A stretch of 64,000 nt of DNA from Zerene cesonia (Eukaryota; Arthropoda; Insecta; Lepidoptera; Pieridae). How positions within the stretch are numbered: position 1 is the stretch's first letter; the number at the start of each line of letters is the position of its first letter. The translations under genes and the position numbers were made by a program. Below the pieces are notes generated by a model. That model saw only the letters and a list, made by a program, of their open reading frames with translations, searched no databases and had not been told where the DNA came from. The stretch spans positions 5,774,406 through 5,838,405 of the forward strand of contig NC_052117.1 in the NCBI RefSeq assembly GCF_012273895.1, read 5' to 3'. Positions 26,101 to 36,800 of the stretch are shown here, in pieces.

Positions 26101-28258
26101 GGATTTCTGAGCAAGCATACATTAACCAAAATTATAATTAATCAGAACTGATATTGTATTTTACGTACCCATAATATGTATGAATATAAATTTTTAGAAC
26201 CGCACCTGGTGAAGTCAGCATTATTACAGGCGCTTTTGATTTATCCGATGATAATGCTAACACAGAGCATCGTCTTACCACTGTTATATCACATCCACAG
26301 TATAAACCTGGACAATTGTCCAATAACCTAGCAATTTTAGTAAGTATTCTAAGAAAGATATTTCCTTATTATATTTTCATTCAACGAAATCTTATTTCTA
26401 GTAAAGTGTAATATTGCAATGGCCGATAGCATGATACATTTCACCCTAAATATTCAGTACATAATAAAAAACATAAACCATTTGAGTTTAACTATATTAA
26501 TAAATACCTGTTCAGTATGTCATTTGGCTTCACTTCAAACGACAGTTTCATGTATCATACATAATCAGGTGTAAAGACACAAATAATGACGGTTTCTTTG
26601 TTAAAAGCATTGGAAACGACCGTTGACATTGGGAAGGAATGTGCAACCTGCGTGTTTGTCAGACCCTCACGTTGGTGACGACTGCTACTTCGTCGGATGG
26701 GGAGGATACGATGAAGGTTTGAGAATATTACTGCGTTTTATTTCATTACTTTCTGAAGAGTCATTAATATAGCAGATGGTACAACATTTGCCGCCAACAT
26801 TTACGAGATACTAGATGTACCAGGAGAATCGGCTTAAATTTTAAATTATAATATTAGGTAATGTTATCAAAAAATGAGAAATTGACAGACGAAAATTGGG
26901 TTCATATTTCTTTTATTCTTTTTTTATTAATTTCCTACATCACGGAATTCGCAACCATGACATATATTCTCCATATATACCGCTAGAAAAAACGTTGATC
27001 CTTATAATAACTCACGTGAGTACATTTATTTCAGGCATTCGCCAGCGGCCACACTGGCAACGCGCTTTTATCCTTTCCCCGAAAATTTGCAATATTCGGT
27101 TAGCTAAACTTGACGTACAACTACCGACTGATGCATTCTGCGCTTCCGTTGATTCCACCAGGACTGTGGTAAGTAATTATTACTACTATACATATTAATA
27201 TATGTCATTTTATAATAATTTATGTATCCTAGTAAGTTCCAATGATATGGAAAACCTGAATTTCATATTTGTGTGATCCATCTTACTACGTAGCTAGTTG
27301 ATATTACGCTTATTACATTATTACACGCTTATTCTCAAAGATCATTTATTCAGCATGACGTTACACCATATATTATATGTTGTATGTAGTAGTAAATAGA
27401 TGTGTATAGGAAAGAATATCTAGTATCATTTTATTCACAATGCAACATCTTATAATCTTTTGTTAATGTTATTACTGACTAGCTGTATCCCCAAATTTCA
27501 TACAAATACAATAAGCTGTTTTCGCTTGAAAAAGTTACAAATATTTAAACATCCATCCATCGAAACTTTCGCGTTTATATTAGTTACTCATATAACATGA
27601 ATCGTTACTCATATAATACCAACGGTATGACGATTTTCCGGCTGCTACGTATGTTATATAAGCGCATGTACGCCACTCGGAAATAACCTACATACCCACT
27701 TCAATTGTTACGGGAGTTTATTATGAAATAATTTTAGTAGTGAAAAGTGTTATAAATATTATGCGTATGGATTCAGTTTAAAACGCACGTATTCTATGAA
27801 GTACGCACTTGAGTTAAAATGACTTTTTCATATGAACACATTAACTATAAGCTATCCCACCTCTTTTACTGAATAATACCTAGTTAAATTTTTTGTTAAT
27901 ATCAGCTATCAGGGTGAATATAATTCCGTTTTAAGTGAAAAATATATAAAATCATAATGAAAATTATCAATTCCATAACGATACGTGTAGTACGTTTATC
28001 GGACCTAAACTTCTTTAATATACGATTTAAGTATCTGTTCTGTGATATCATTTTAGTACAAACATAGGATGTGAGTGCACCTAAATCGTGTAAACATGCA
28101 TTTCTAATAATTTTCAGACGGGTGTAGGTGGTCCTTTAATATGCATGAACAATGACCGTCAATCCATCGTGGGAGTAGCTGTATGGCGCGACAATGTGAT
28201 ACTCACCATACCCGTGTTGGAGTGGACCGCTCGTACTGTCGAAGGTCTTGTTAGCTAA
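23129..28258 (+). CDS. Secreted serine protease homologue, catalytically inactive
   Basis: Eight exons with matching phases: 23129-23796, 23875-24437, 24511-24861, 25056-25197, 26198-26339, 26608-26716, 27035-27168, 28118-28258; 749 aa. The start is an ATG followed by a signal peptide (MFVKLYISLLFGLVSS). Residues 1 to about 500 are a long Ser/Thr/Asn/Asp-rich region with a short clip-like cysteine cluster (CTFITTIVC, later ICC) near the first exon junction. The C-terminal 240 residues are a chymotrypsin-fold domain: SPWLALV, TAADC, NNLAIL, VQPACL, VGWGGY, GVGGPLIC. The triad is lost: His is Asp in TAADC, Asp is Asn in NNLAIL, and Ser is Val in TGVGGP; no IVGG activation site is seen. It should therefore act by binding, like other insect SPHs. 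Resemblance to Drosophila scarface is possible but untested. Confidence 0.87.
25265..25437 (+). mobile_element. Helitron-like element in an intron of the protease homologue
   Basis: It starts TACACTAATATTATA and ends GAACAACTAG before T (25438). Internal phrases (GACCGATTTCAAAAATTCTT, GACATAGGCTATATATG) mark a third sequence subfamily, also seen truncated at 40895-41031. It lies in the 1-kb intron after the exon coding TAADC. Confidence 0.6.
25464..25690 (+). mobile_element. tRNA-derived SINE in an intron
   Basis: A-box-like GTGGTGGATAACGCGCG and B-box-like AAATTCAATTCCCGG are followed by GGGGACTCACAAAAATATAT and a body ending in a CCATACCCC...TGGGAC motif, as in the copy at 17651. Immediately downstream of a Helitron-like element; both lie within the same intron. 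Confidence 0.6.
27479..27584 (-). mobile_element. Short Helitron-like remnant, reverse orientation
   Basis: On the minus strand it starts ACTAATATAAACGCGAAAGT and ends CAGCTAG, with most of the middle deleted. It lies in the last intron of the protease homologue. Confidence 0.5.
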
Positions 28259-29637
28259 GCTGAGTTGAAATGTGTTTTATGGATGTGTAATGCTTGAAAC
28301 GAATTCTGCATTTTGATGTGTTTCATTGGAAATTAATGTCGTTTTTGTGTAAGACTTTTTACCTTGCAGTATATGGAAGTTTTATTTTAAATATATAATC
28401 TTGAATAGAAATAAGATGTATCTAACTTTAGAAAGTAAAGAGTAACATAATAAGAGAAAAATTTTGTATTTTTATAAAAAATATAATGAAAAAAGTCTGT
28501 TGAATAAAACAAATATATTTCAGATGATTTATTTTTATTCAAAGATATTCCTTTCAATTTATGAGCAACGTCTACGATATCCATACAAAACTTACAATGT
28601 CTACGAATTTTGCTATTTATTATATTTATATCCAAATAAATAAAGTCATAAGAAAGCTAAGAGGCAATTTTCACCTTTAGGAACTAAACAATAAATTCAC
28701 AAACTTAAGGAATGTCGAGATCTGAGCTACCTTAGTTTATAACCCTAGAGAGCGCATTTTCCAAAAAAAAAACAATCGGTTATCTGGCAATAGATATGAA
28801 ATTTAAATGAAGAACACTAAGCAAATATGTTCAGCGCCCTCTATGTTCAACACATAAAGATTTTATTTATAAAGATCACCAAAAATATACACTATATTTA
28901 TATACGTATTAACTATGAATACATATATTAAAATCTTACTTGTATGAAATCTTTGGTGTCGAACTTGAGTCAATGTTTTATTAAACTGTAAAAACTTAAA
29001 TATCCTTTATGATTACAAACTTAAAATACATAGAACTTAGAAGTCTTCTAACAATTACAGCCCGCGTAACGTTTACGAAACACAAAAATATATGAAAATC
29101 TACGACAAATCACTAATTGTACTAAATTAAATTCTTTCTAATTTTTCCATGATAGTCATAAGAACTTATAGATTTATATGCCACTATCGTAAAGAAACTA
29201 GAGTAATAAAATAATAATACTTAGTGTTTTCATACTGGTTATTCATCTAACAAACAATAACTGGCAAAATGCATATAACATAGATACTAAACGAAAATAA
29301 TGTAACTTTTAATTTAATTAACATCATACTACCCACAAATGTTTTAATAAGTTTACTATTTTATTTTATCTATTCATTGTCAAATTTTGGACTAAAGTGT
29401 AAACCACTAAGGATAACGATTTATTTACTTAAAAGCATTTTCCATCTGTTTTAAGCCCGATATCATTTCTATCCCTCTTTGACATAAAATAAAATTGAAA
29501 GGGATGAACAATGATAAGGTTTAAAACAGATAAAAAATATATAACTGCAAAAAGTTTGTCTTTTTATATATTCAATAATCACGATGCGGGTAGTGTAATG
29601 AAATGACAAGATCACAATAAAATCACATTAGAGAGGT
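28259..29637. other. Convergent 3' region between protease homologue and SORL1
   Basis: This holds the presumed 3' untranslated regions of both genes. On the minus strand AATAAA occurs at 28977-28982 and at 28862-28867, so the SORL1 3' UTR could be about 0.7-0.8 kb long. No ORF with recognisable content and no mobile element is seen here. Confidence 0.5.
28503..28508 (+). terminator. Candidate poly(A) signal of the protease homologue
   Basis: AATAAA lies 245 bases past the stop codon. A further AATAAATAAA at about 28634 is an alternative. There is no transcript evidence to choose between them. Confidence 0.4.
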
Positions 29638-30859
29638 TCACGCGATAACGAGAGGTTCGTCGTCCGAGAAACCGTGGATTGGCGGTACGTCGTCATCTTC
29701 TGAAATGTTAAAAAAAATTGTTTAAATAATAATTAATTCGGAATTTATTTTACATTAACTATTATAATATATTACAAGCATTACCGTCTTAACCATAAGG
29801 GCATACGGGGCCCGTGCCCAGGGCCCCCATCCTCAGGGGGGGGGCCGGAGCACCAAGAATTTCCTTACTTTCACTTTCCAAAAGGGCCCCAAATGCTCAC
29901 GTCCCCAAGGGCCCCCTTGATGACAAGCCGAAATAAACGAAGGTTTCTTTTACCCCTCTGAAGGTATAGGATAACATATTCTTTAATGTGGTAAATGTTT
30001 CTTTCCCTTCTTGTGTATTCTTGTGTTTAATAGTATGTATTGTATTGTACTAGACATATAAGTCAGAACGAAAAAATGTTTGAATCAATAATAACTTGAC
30101 ATAGTATCAAGAGATATTATTGCCGGGCATTATTTATGCTACGCCTATATTTCTCTGGTTCTACGCACGATCACACTATAACGTCACAAAATACCTGTAG
30201 TAGGCAGTAGTCACAGTACATTTTTAAGATTATACTGATAAAAGTATAACACACTAAACTGGAACAGAATGAGTGGATGGAGTTTTATGGTTTAATTAAA
30301 TTAACGTTTTATGTGTTTATGTATACAAAACTTGTGTCATTATTGTGAATGTATCGAATGTAATGTAAGACTTGCTGTGTGAAATTGAGTAGTCCCATTT
30401 CCCCTAGTGGGATATGGGCCAGATGATATACACCTATTTCACTGATAGATTTTCTTAATGAACAAGAGTCTTCTTTGTCCTGCCAGAAGATTTTGTGCAT
30501 CCCCACCGGGAATCGAACTCAGCACCCCTCGGTTCTACGCCCACGCGTTAACCACTGTACCAAGGAGGCGGTCAAAAAGCCTAGATGTTATGTGTGTGTA
30601 TTGTGATATAGGTGTGTGTGTGTATGTGTGTGTGTGCCTGTATCCTGACCGTGGTCAATGGTCGCCTGCCCGCGGCGGCTGTCGTAGCGCGGCGTGGCGG
30701 CGAGGCGCAGGAAGGAGCGGTTGAGGCGGCGGTTCTTGAGCGCCACGTGCAGCAGCGCCGCGCCCAGCAGCAGCGCCGCCAGCGCCGCCGCGCCCGCGCC
30801 CCACCACACCGCGCCGCCCGCGCCGGCCCCTCCGCCCCCGCGCTCCTCCGCCGCCGCAC
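29638..30859 (-). CDS. SORL1: SORL1 exons 26-27: transmembrane helix and sorting tail
   Basis: Exons 30650-30859 and 29638-29699; the stop is at 29638-29640. Exon 26 is over 75% GC by eye and codes a Gly/Ala-rich stalk, a helix of Ala, Leu and Gly (ALAALLLGAALLHVAL), the basic stop-transfer KNRR, and a juxtamembrane RSF motif. Exon 27 codes the acidic EDDDVPP and ends GFSDDEPLVIA, matching the GGA/AP-1-binding end of vertebrate SorLA (DDVPMVIA). The retromer-binding FANSHY of vertebrates aligns with LAATPRY, so it is poorly kept. The splice donor of exon 26 (GTCAGG) is weaker than the others, but the phase fits. Confidence 0.9.
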
Positions 30860-33800
30860 CTGTCACCACACCACACATCACGTTATACTGCTTAAGCGCT
30901 ATGTGCCAGTATGTTCGGGGATATACTGTTCACAATTCAGGATACAATTTATGAGATACGAATTGGGCCAAATCGCACCGGGAAAGTACCACACCCCCAC
31001 AGAAGACCGGCGTGAAATAGTAGCATGCTACTGTGTTTTTTATGATGAGTGGGGGAGCCGGAGACCCGTATAACTTTCCTCACCAATCCATTCCTTCGTT
31101 TCCGTCGTCAATCCTTTCCTCATCCCTCCTCCCTTCAAAGCGGGTAGTGCATTCGCAGACGCACATCCACTGCGAATGTTCATGGGCAGTGCTGATCGCT
31201 TACGATCAGACGGACCACCAGCTCCATGCCCGCTTATGTCATAAAATATAAAAAAAACTTCAACCACTAAAATGGCGACACACTTGTTGTAGCAGAGTAC
31301 ACGAACTCACCCAACATTTCCAAGGTCTGCACCTCGCTGAGGTCGCTGTAGTAGCCGTCGCGCGAGACGGCGCGCACGCTCACGTACACGGGCCCGGCGC
31401 CGGCGCGCGGCACGCTCAGCAGCAGCGGGGAGAACTCGCTCTCCGCGGTCGTCATGTCGGCGCTCGGCGTCACCAGGTCTTCCGGTATCTCCTTCTCCGA
31501 CACTATGACTTGGTACTTGTGGCTGAAATTTCATTGATCATTGTCGTTATTATGTGATTTGGGTTCGGTATATGCCCTAAAAACTGTATCGAATACAAAA
31601 ATTCAAGGTGTTCAAACAATCCAATTATATAGAGAGCAAGAGAACTATGGAGCTTGTAAGGTCGAATATCGAATAATCGAATAAGTAATAACAATTTGCT
31701 TTTGTATCCATTATTTTGATCCAGAGCGATTATTGCAATAAACTTTACCTCATATAGACTACACTGTTTCTTTTGTTCAAGAGATGTTAGAAAAGAATAC
31801 AAAATTTTCTTTACCCCAACATCGTTGTTCATACAATTACTATTCAATATTTGAATTTTATTGAGAAAAATACATACTCATGCGTATCATTATGCTGCGG
31901 GTGATCCCAACTGAGCATAATGTGTCCGCTCGGCGAGAGCCACGCCACGACGGCGTGCGGCGGCTGGATGATGCCGCTGCGTGCGTGCCCGCAATGTGGC
32001 GTCGAATTCTTCGCTGCCGTCTGAAATGGATTTATTTAATTTAATTTTTAGTTTTATAGCATTGAAATGCTTGGATTTGTTTATTTCACAAATTTATCTA
32101 CATCACTTACATATAAAACTCGTGTATATTAGTATGTAACTCAAGATGTCTGAACAGATTTTAATAATTTTTCGATTATTGGATTCGTCTCTGATTAGAT
32201 TAGGATAATTTAAGACTGAACGGATTTGTATTGCGATTAATTCAGTTATGAATACATTATAGCGAATTTGGTCACAGGCAGATTGGTAATATAATATATA
32301 AATTGTATACATATTCAGTTTAGATTTTAATTTCTGACCTCTTAACGAATGTCATGATTTTATGATATTAACCTTCAATTATTAAAACAACTAAATGCAC
32401 AATCCCATACAAAAGCAAACTTCAAACTGTCCTCAAATTTGTTTATAAAATTACAGTCGCATTATTTTAAGGTGTATTCACAAAACGTGCCAAAATTAAT
32501 TCTAACAGTCTAAGCTTGCTGGTAAATATACACAAATTTAAATTTAACCTTAATTCGATGAGTTAAGGCCGAATTTACAAAGCACTAAAACTCCGTTTCC
32601 TAAGCAGAGTTTCGGTGAAGATGTTTTTTTTTAATTTTTATTTTTTTTTTATAAACAAAACTCACTCGTATACAAATATAATATCTCCCACCGACTGGCA
32701 CGTTGTACATCGTGTGTACGAGTGTTACATTGCTGCTCGGCTCCAGTTCATACCGACTTGTTACGTTGCGCGTTTGTTCCGTTATATCCATCTGCAGAAT
32801 AAAAATCAATATAAACTACGTTGTTAACAAATGAGCCCTTTAGTTTGCTTGAAAAAGAAAAATTTGTTTGAAAAAGGGACATTAATAAGGAATAAATTTT
32901 AATTCATAGTTGTGTAAAATACATAAAATTTGTAATTGACATAAAGATTGAAATTGACATTTTTAAATGATAAATAAGCAAACGAAATACATACAAACAA
33001 ACGTGACTAGTACTTACCCTGTATGCGACAGGCTCACGTATGACGTCACAATTGGCCTTCCAATGTATTTGCAATTGCTTCTTGCTTTCATCATATTCAA
33101 AGTGTAGATCTTTAACTGGTGCCCTGACAATGCAAATATTCATAAATACAGATACATTCTTTTTTCTATAAATATATAATTCATATCAGTATAATTTCTT
33201 TACAACACAGACGATATTAAACGACTGCATTAATTTTTTCAATTCAATTCGCGGCGTATTTTATTCCATAGAATCATAGATAGCTAATGTTTTACCTGTT
33301 TCCAAATATTTTCTATACTATAACTGATTTGGGAACGGAAACAACGGATTAAGAAAATAAAAAAGTATACTTACTTTTCGTTTTCTCTTGTAATAATCTC
33401 TTTAACAGAAGCCAGTGGTCCGCCTCGCAGCCCCACAGTGAACATGTAACTCTCGCAAGCGTTCAGTCCGTCGATTACCGCGCCAGTATTCTTAGTAATA
33501 AATATCTTTTTATCTGGAATTTAATTTTCTTTATTAAATTGCATTCATAACAGAAATAAGACGTAAAAATAATGTAAAAAGAATTCAAGAACAATTATTA
33601 TAAGCTTAATATAGAAACATACCTTGAACCAACTCCCTCGGGTGCATCCTGAAGTTAGCAATATTCGTATAGAGCACTTGATATTCAAGTTCCCTGCCCT
33701 TATACCGTTCGGAGACGGGCGGGGACCAGCTCAATTGCACCGAAGTGCCCTTTTCCTTCAATAACACCGCCGTCATATTCAATTTTTCATCTGGAATACC

Positions 33801-36800
33801 ACTCTTTGGTATCGGTATCGTGAATGGTTCTCCAATAATTTGGTCCTTATAGGCCTTTATGTCTACGTACACTTGGACGCCGGGCGGGAGGTTGGTTACT
33901 GAAAAATCATGATACATATAGTTTTAAAGTTATTCAAAACATTATAAATATTGTATTTAACTAGCCCGCTAATGGTACATAGACTGTGTCACTGAGTGAG
34001 TAGAGTAAGTTGCAGCTTTCTAATGGTGAAAGAATTTTTGAAATCGGTCTTGTATTGTTGTGAAATTAGTCTTGGAAGTTTGTGTGTAAAAACATTTCTT
34101 ACATACAAATCTTTCCTCATGAACACATAAAAACAATATATTTATTATTCGATATTCCTCTTAAACTGTGCCTACTTTCAACACCAACACAGACAAACAA
34201 AGTGTACTCACACGTAATATTATTCGCTTTAGTCTTAATAATATCCGGCTTAGCATAAGTCCACGGTAATGTCGTTTCAATAATATAGCCCTCGACGCCT
34301 CTCAACTTATGCCATTCAAGCGAAACAGCCGTATCGTTGATTCTCGCCAGACTAACGTTCACTATCTCATCCACGTCGCCGACGTCGTCGAACATTAAGT
34401 AGGATATGTCCGTTGAGTTCGATGAGAATGCGGAATTCGATGCTGTCACCTATAAATATATTTTATGAGTATATAAAATACTTTTTATAAGAAACATATA
34501 ATACTTTTTAACAAGCTTTTATTAGCTTTAGGACTCGATTTTGACCCATTCAAAATTCTTAATTAGTACACAAATGTGTGAATGTGTGTGAATCTTTCAC
34601 AAAGCTAGTGGTTATTTTATATACATTCATTGCATAAAATGTATCACATTATTAACATGTTTAAAAGGTCATTATTAATTGACTATTGAACGACAAAGGT
34701 CATGAGCAATAAAGTACCTTATATCAGTCATCTTTAAAATAAGTTAAGGATGAGTAACATTTAATGAAAGCATTCTATCATTTCACAACTTACCCAGAAA
34801 GAATAATTCGTCCCCGGTTTGAAATACGCATTGAGCACGTAACTAACGGTCGCGTTTGGTTCAGAAGCGGGTACCACCTTCATTATCGGTGGTAGTGGGG
34901 GGACGTAGTACACGGAGTAGTGCGTGATAACACCGCGGGGGGTCAGGGGAGGATCCCATAGTAGATTCACCCGACTGCCGACCATCTGGCGAACTGTTAG
35001 ACGACGCGGCGCTGATGGAACTGCAAAGGAGTGGATACATGGTTTAATTTTTTATTGTAATAATTTTGCGAGCTCAATCACACACACGAAAACAGTTTTT
35101 AATGTATCGAGCAGTGTTATTTAAAGAATAATGCGCTAGATATAGCACTGTACGTATGACTATGACACTAACAGCAGCGAGCGAAGCAAATTGTGACGTG
35201 ACAATTATAATAAAAAAATGCCAATGCAAAAATATAATAACTCATATACACATATAACTTGATTTTTGTCAAGATTTAATTTTCATTTACAAATACAGTT
35301 CCAATTATAAATATAGTGGTTCGATAAAGACAGAGAATATAATGTCAGCTGCAGCGCGACAAGGACAAATATCATGTATTTTGATATATGATGATAGTTT
35401 GAGCATTAGGCTAAATTAGATTCTCCACTGATTATCTGTAGATACCATATTGATCAACTGACAGTGGCATAGCAATGACAAATATATTACAAAAGTTTTA
35501 AGAATCTTTACCTCCTTCACCGGTTGTAGTATTGACATATTCGAATGAAGCGTAGGTTTTGTTCGACTCGCTATTCCGTATATAAAACGTGACATTGTAA
35601 TTCGTGTAGGGTTCTAAATTGGTAAACCTGCAAGAAGAAATTTAATTTCCATAAGTATGGGGAGCATCATTAATATTTGACAATAATCTGTGTACCCTAA
35701 AAACACATAAAGTTACCTTTAATTAGGGATCTACTCGTATATTAATGAAAAAAAATTAAACACAAAGTATCATTTTAAAAATATTTCTCTACATTTTCGT
35801 ATATACGCATCTTATTAAATTTTTCTTGCCACAATTAATTTTCTGATCTTACTATTACATTGTGGTAATCTTAACTTAACTTATTACATATCCATCAATT
35901 ATTCATACCAAAGTAATATCAACGTGGATGAAGTGAAGTCATTTTAATTAAAATATTAATATTTTCAATAAACATTGAAAAATAAATGAGTAATAAATAC
36001 CTATAAACACTGTCATTAATCCAAGTCATGTTCTTCCAATTGTTCTGGCCCACTTTGGCTATGGACGGCAAGAAGTTGTACATGACTGTGTTCTGCTGAG
36101 CCATCCAGCACGATATGAGGAAGCTCGTCGGCGTTATGGACGATTGGTCCACCCCTATACTCAGGAACTAAGAGAAATTCCATATATAAATATGTTTTCC
36201 GAAATTAATTAGCTAAACAAAGAAAGCATATTAATTGGGATGAATTAAATTTCTTTTTTTTATAGATTGCATTTAGAGAAGGATTCAAAAGTTTTTTGAA
36301 GATATTTAGTTTTATAACGCTATTAAAATATATTGATTTATATAAAAAATAGAAGACTATATAATATTTTTCAATGTATTTTTTCTATTCTATAGATTAT
36401 TTCTTTCTTACTCAACAATAAAAAAAACAGCAAACAAAACTACATATTCAGTAAATAAGTTATAACATAAAAATTTTATAAAAAAAGCTTCCATATGTTT
36501 CCACTGCTGGGACATAGGCCACCTATGAGGGTCGATTTAAGCACGTATATTCTATAAAATACCAGTAGTAAATTCACCTTATACATATTATTGTTCTGTC
36601 CATTAGCGCTCGAACAGTTCTGTTCATCCGAGCCGTCGTAGCAGTCCCGTCGCCCGTTGCACAGCAGAGAGGGCCACAGGCATTTGGTGCCGTCATCGCA
36701 ATCGAAGAATTTGGACGAACAATTTCCAGAACGTGGTAGACCCTGGACAAATTATATGTGTTTATGCATATAGAGTGAATGAAGAGAATGGAGACATTTA

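Noticed and set aside
26608..26716. An apparent one-base frameshift in exon 6 of the serine protease homologue
   Set aside because: It only appears if the upstream part is read as ALETTVDIGKE. With the acceptor at 26606-26607, the whole exon reads HWKRPLTLGRNVQPACL in one frame and phase.
30458..31073. GC-rich open frames on the plus strand opposite the SORL1 membrane exon
   Set aside because: They are shadows of the GC-rich exon 26 and of SINE and repeat sequence; they show no domain and no splice logic.
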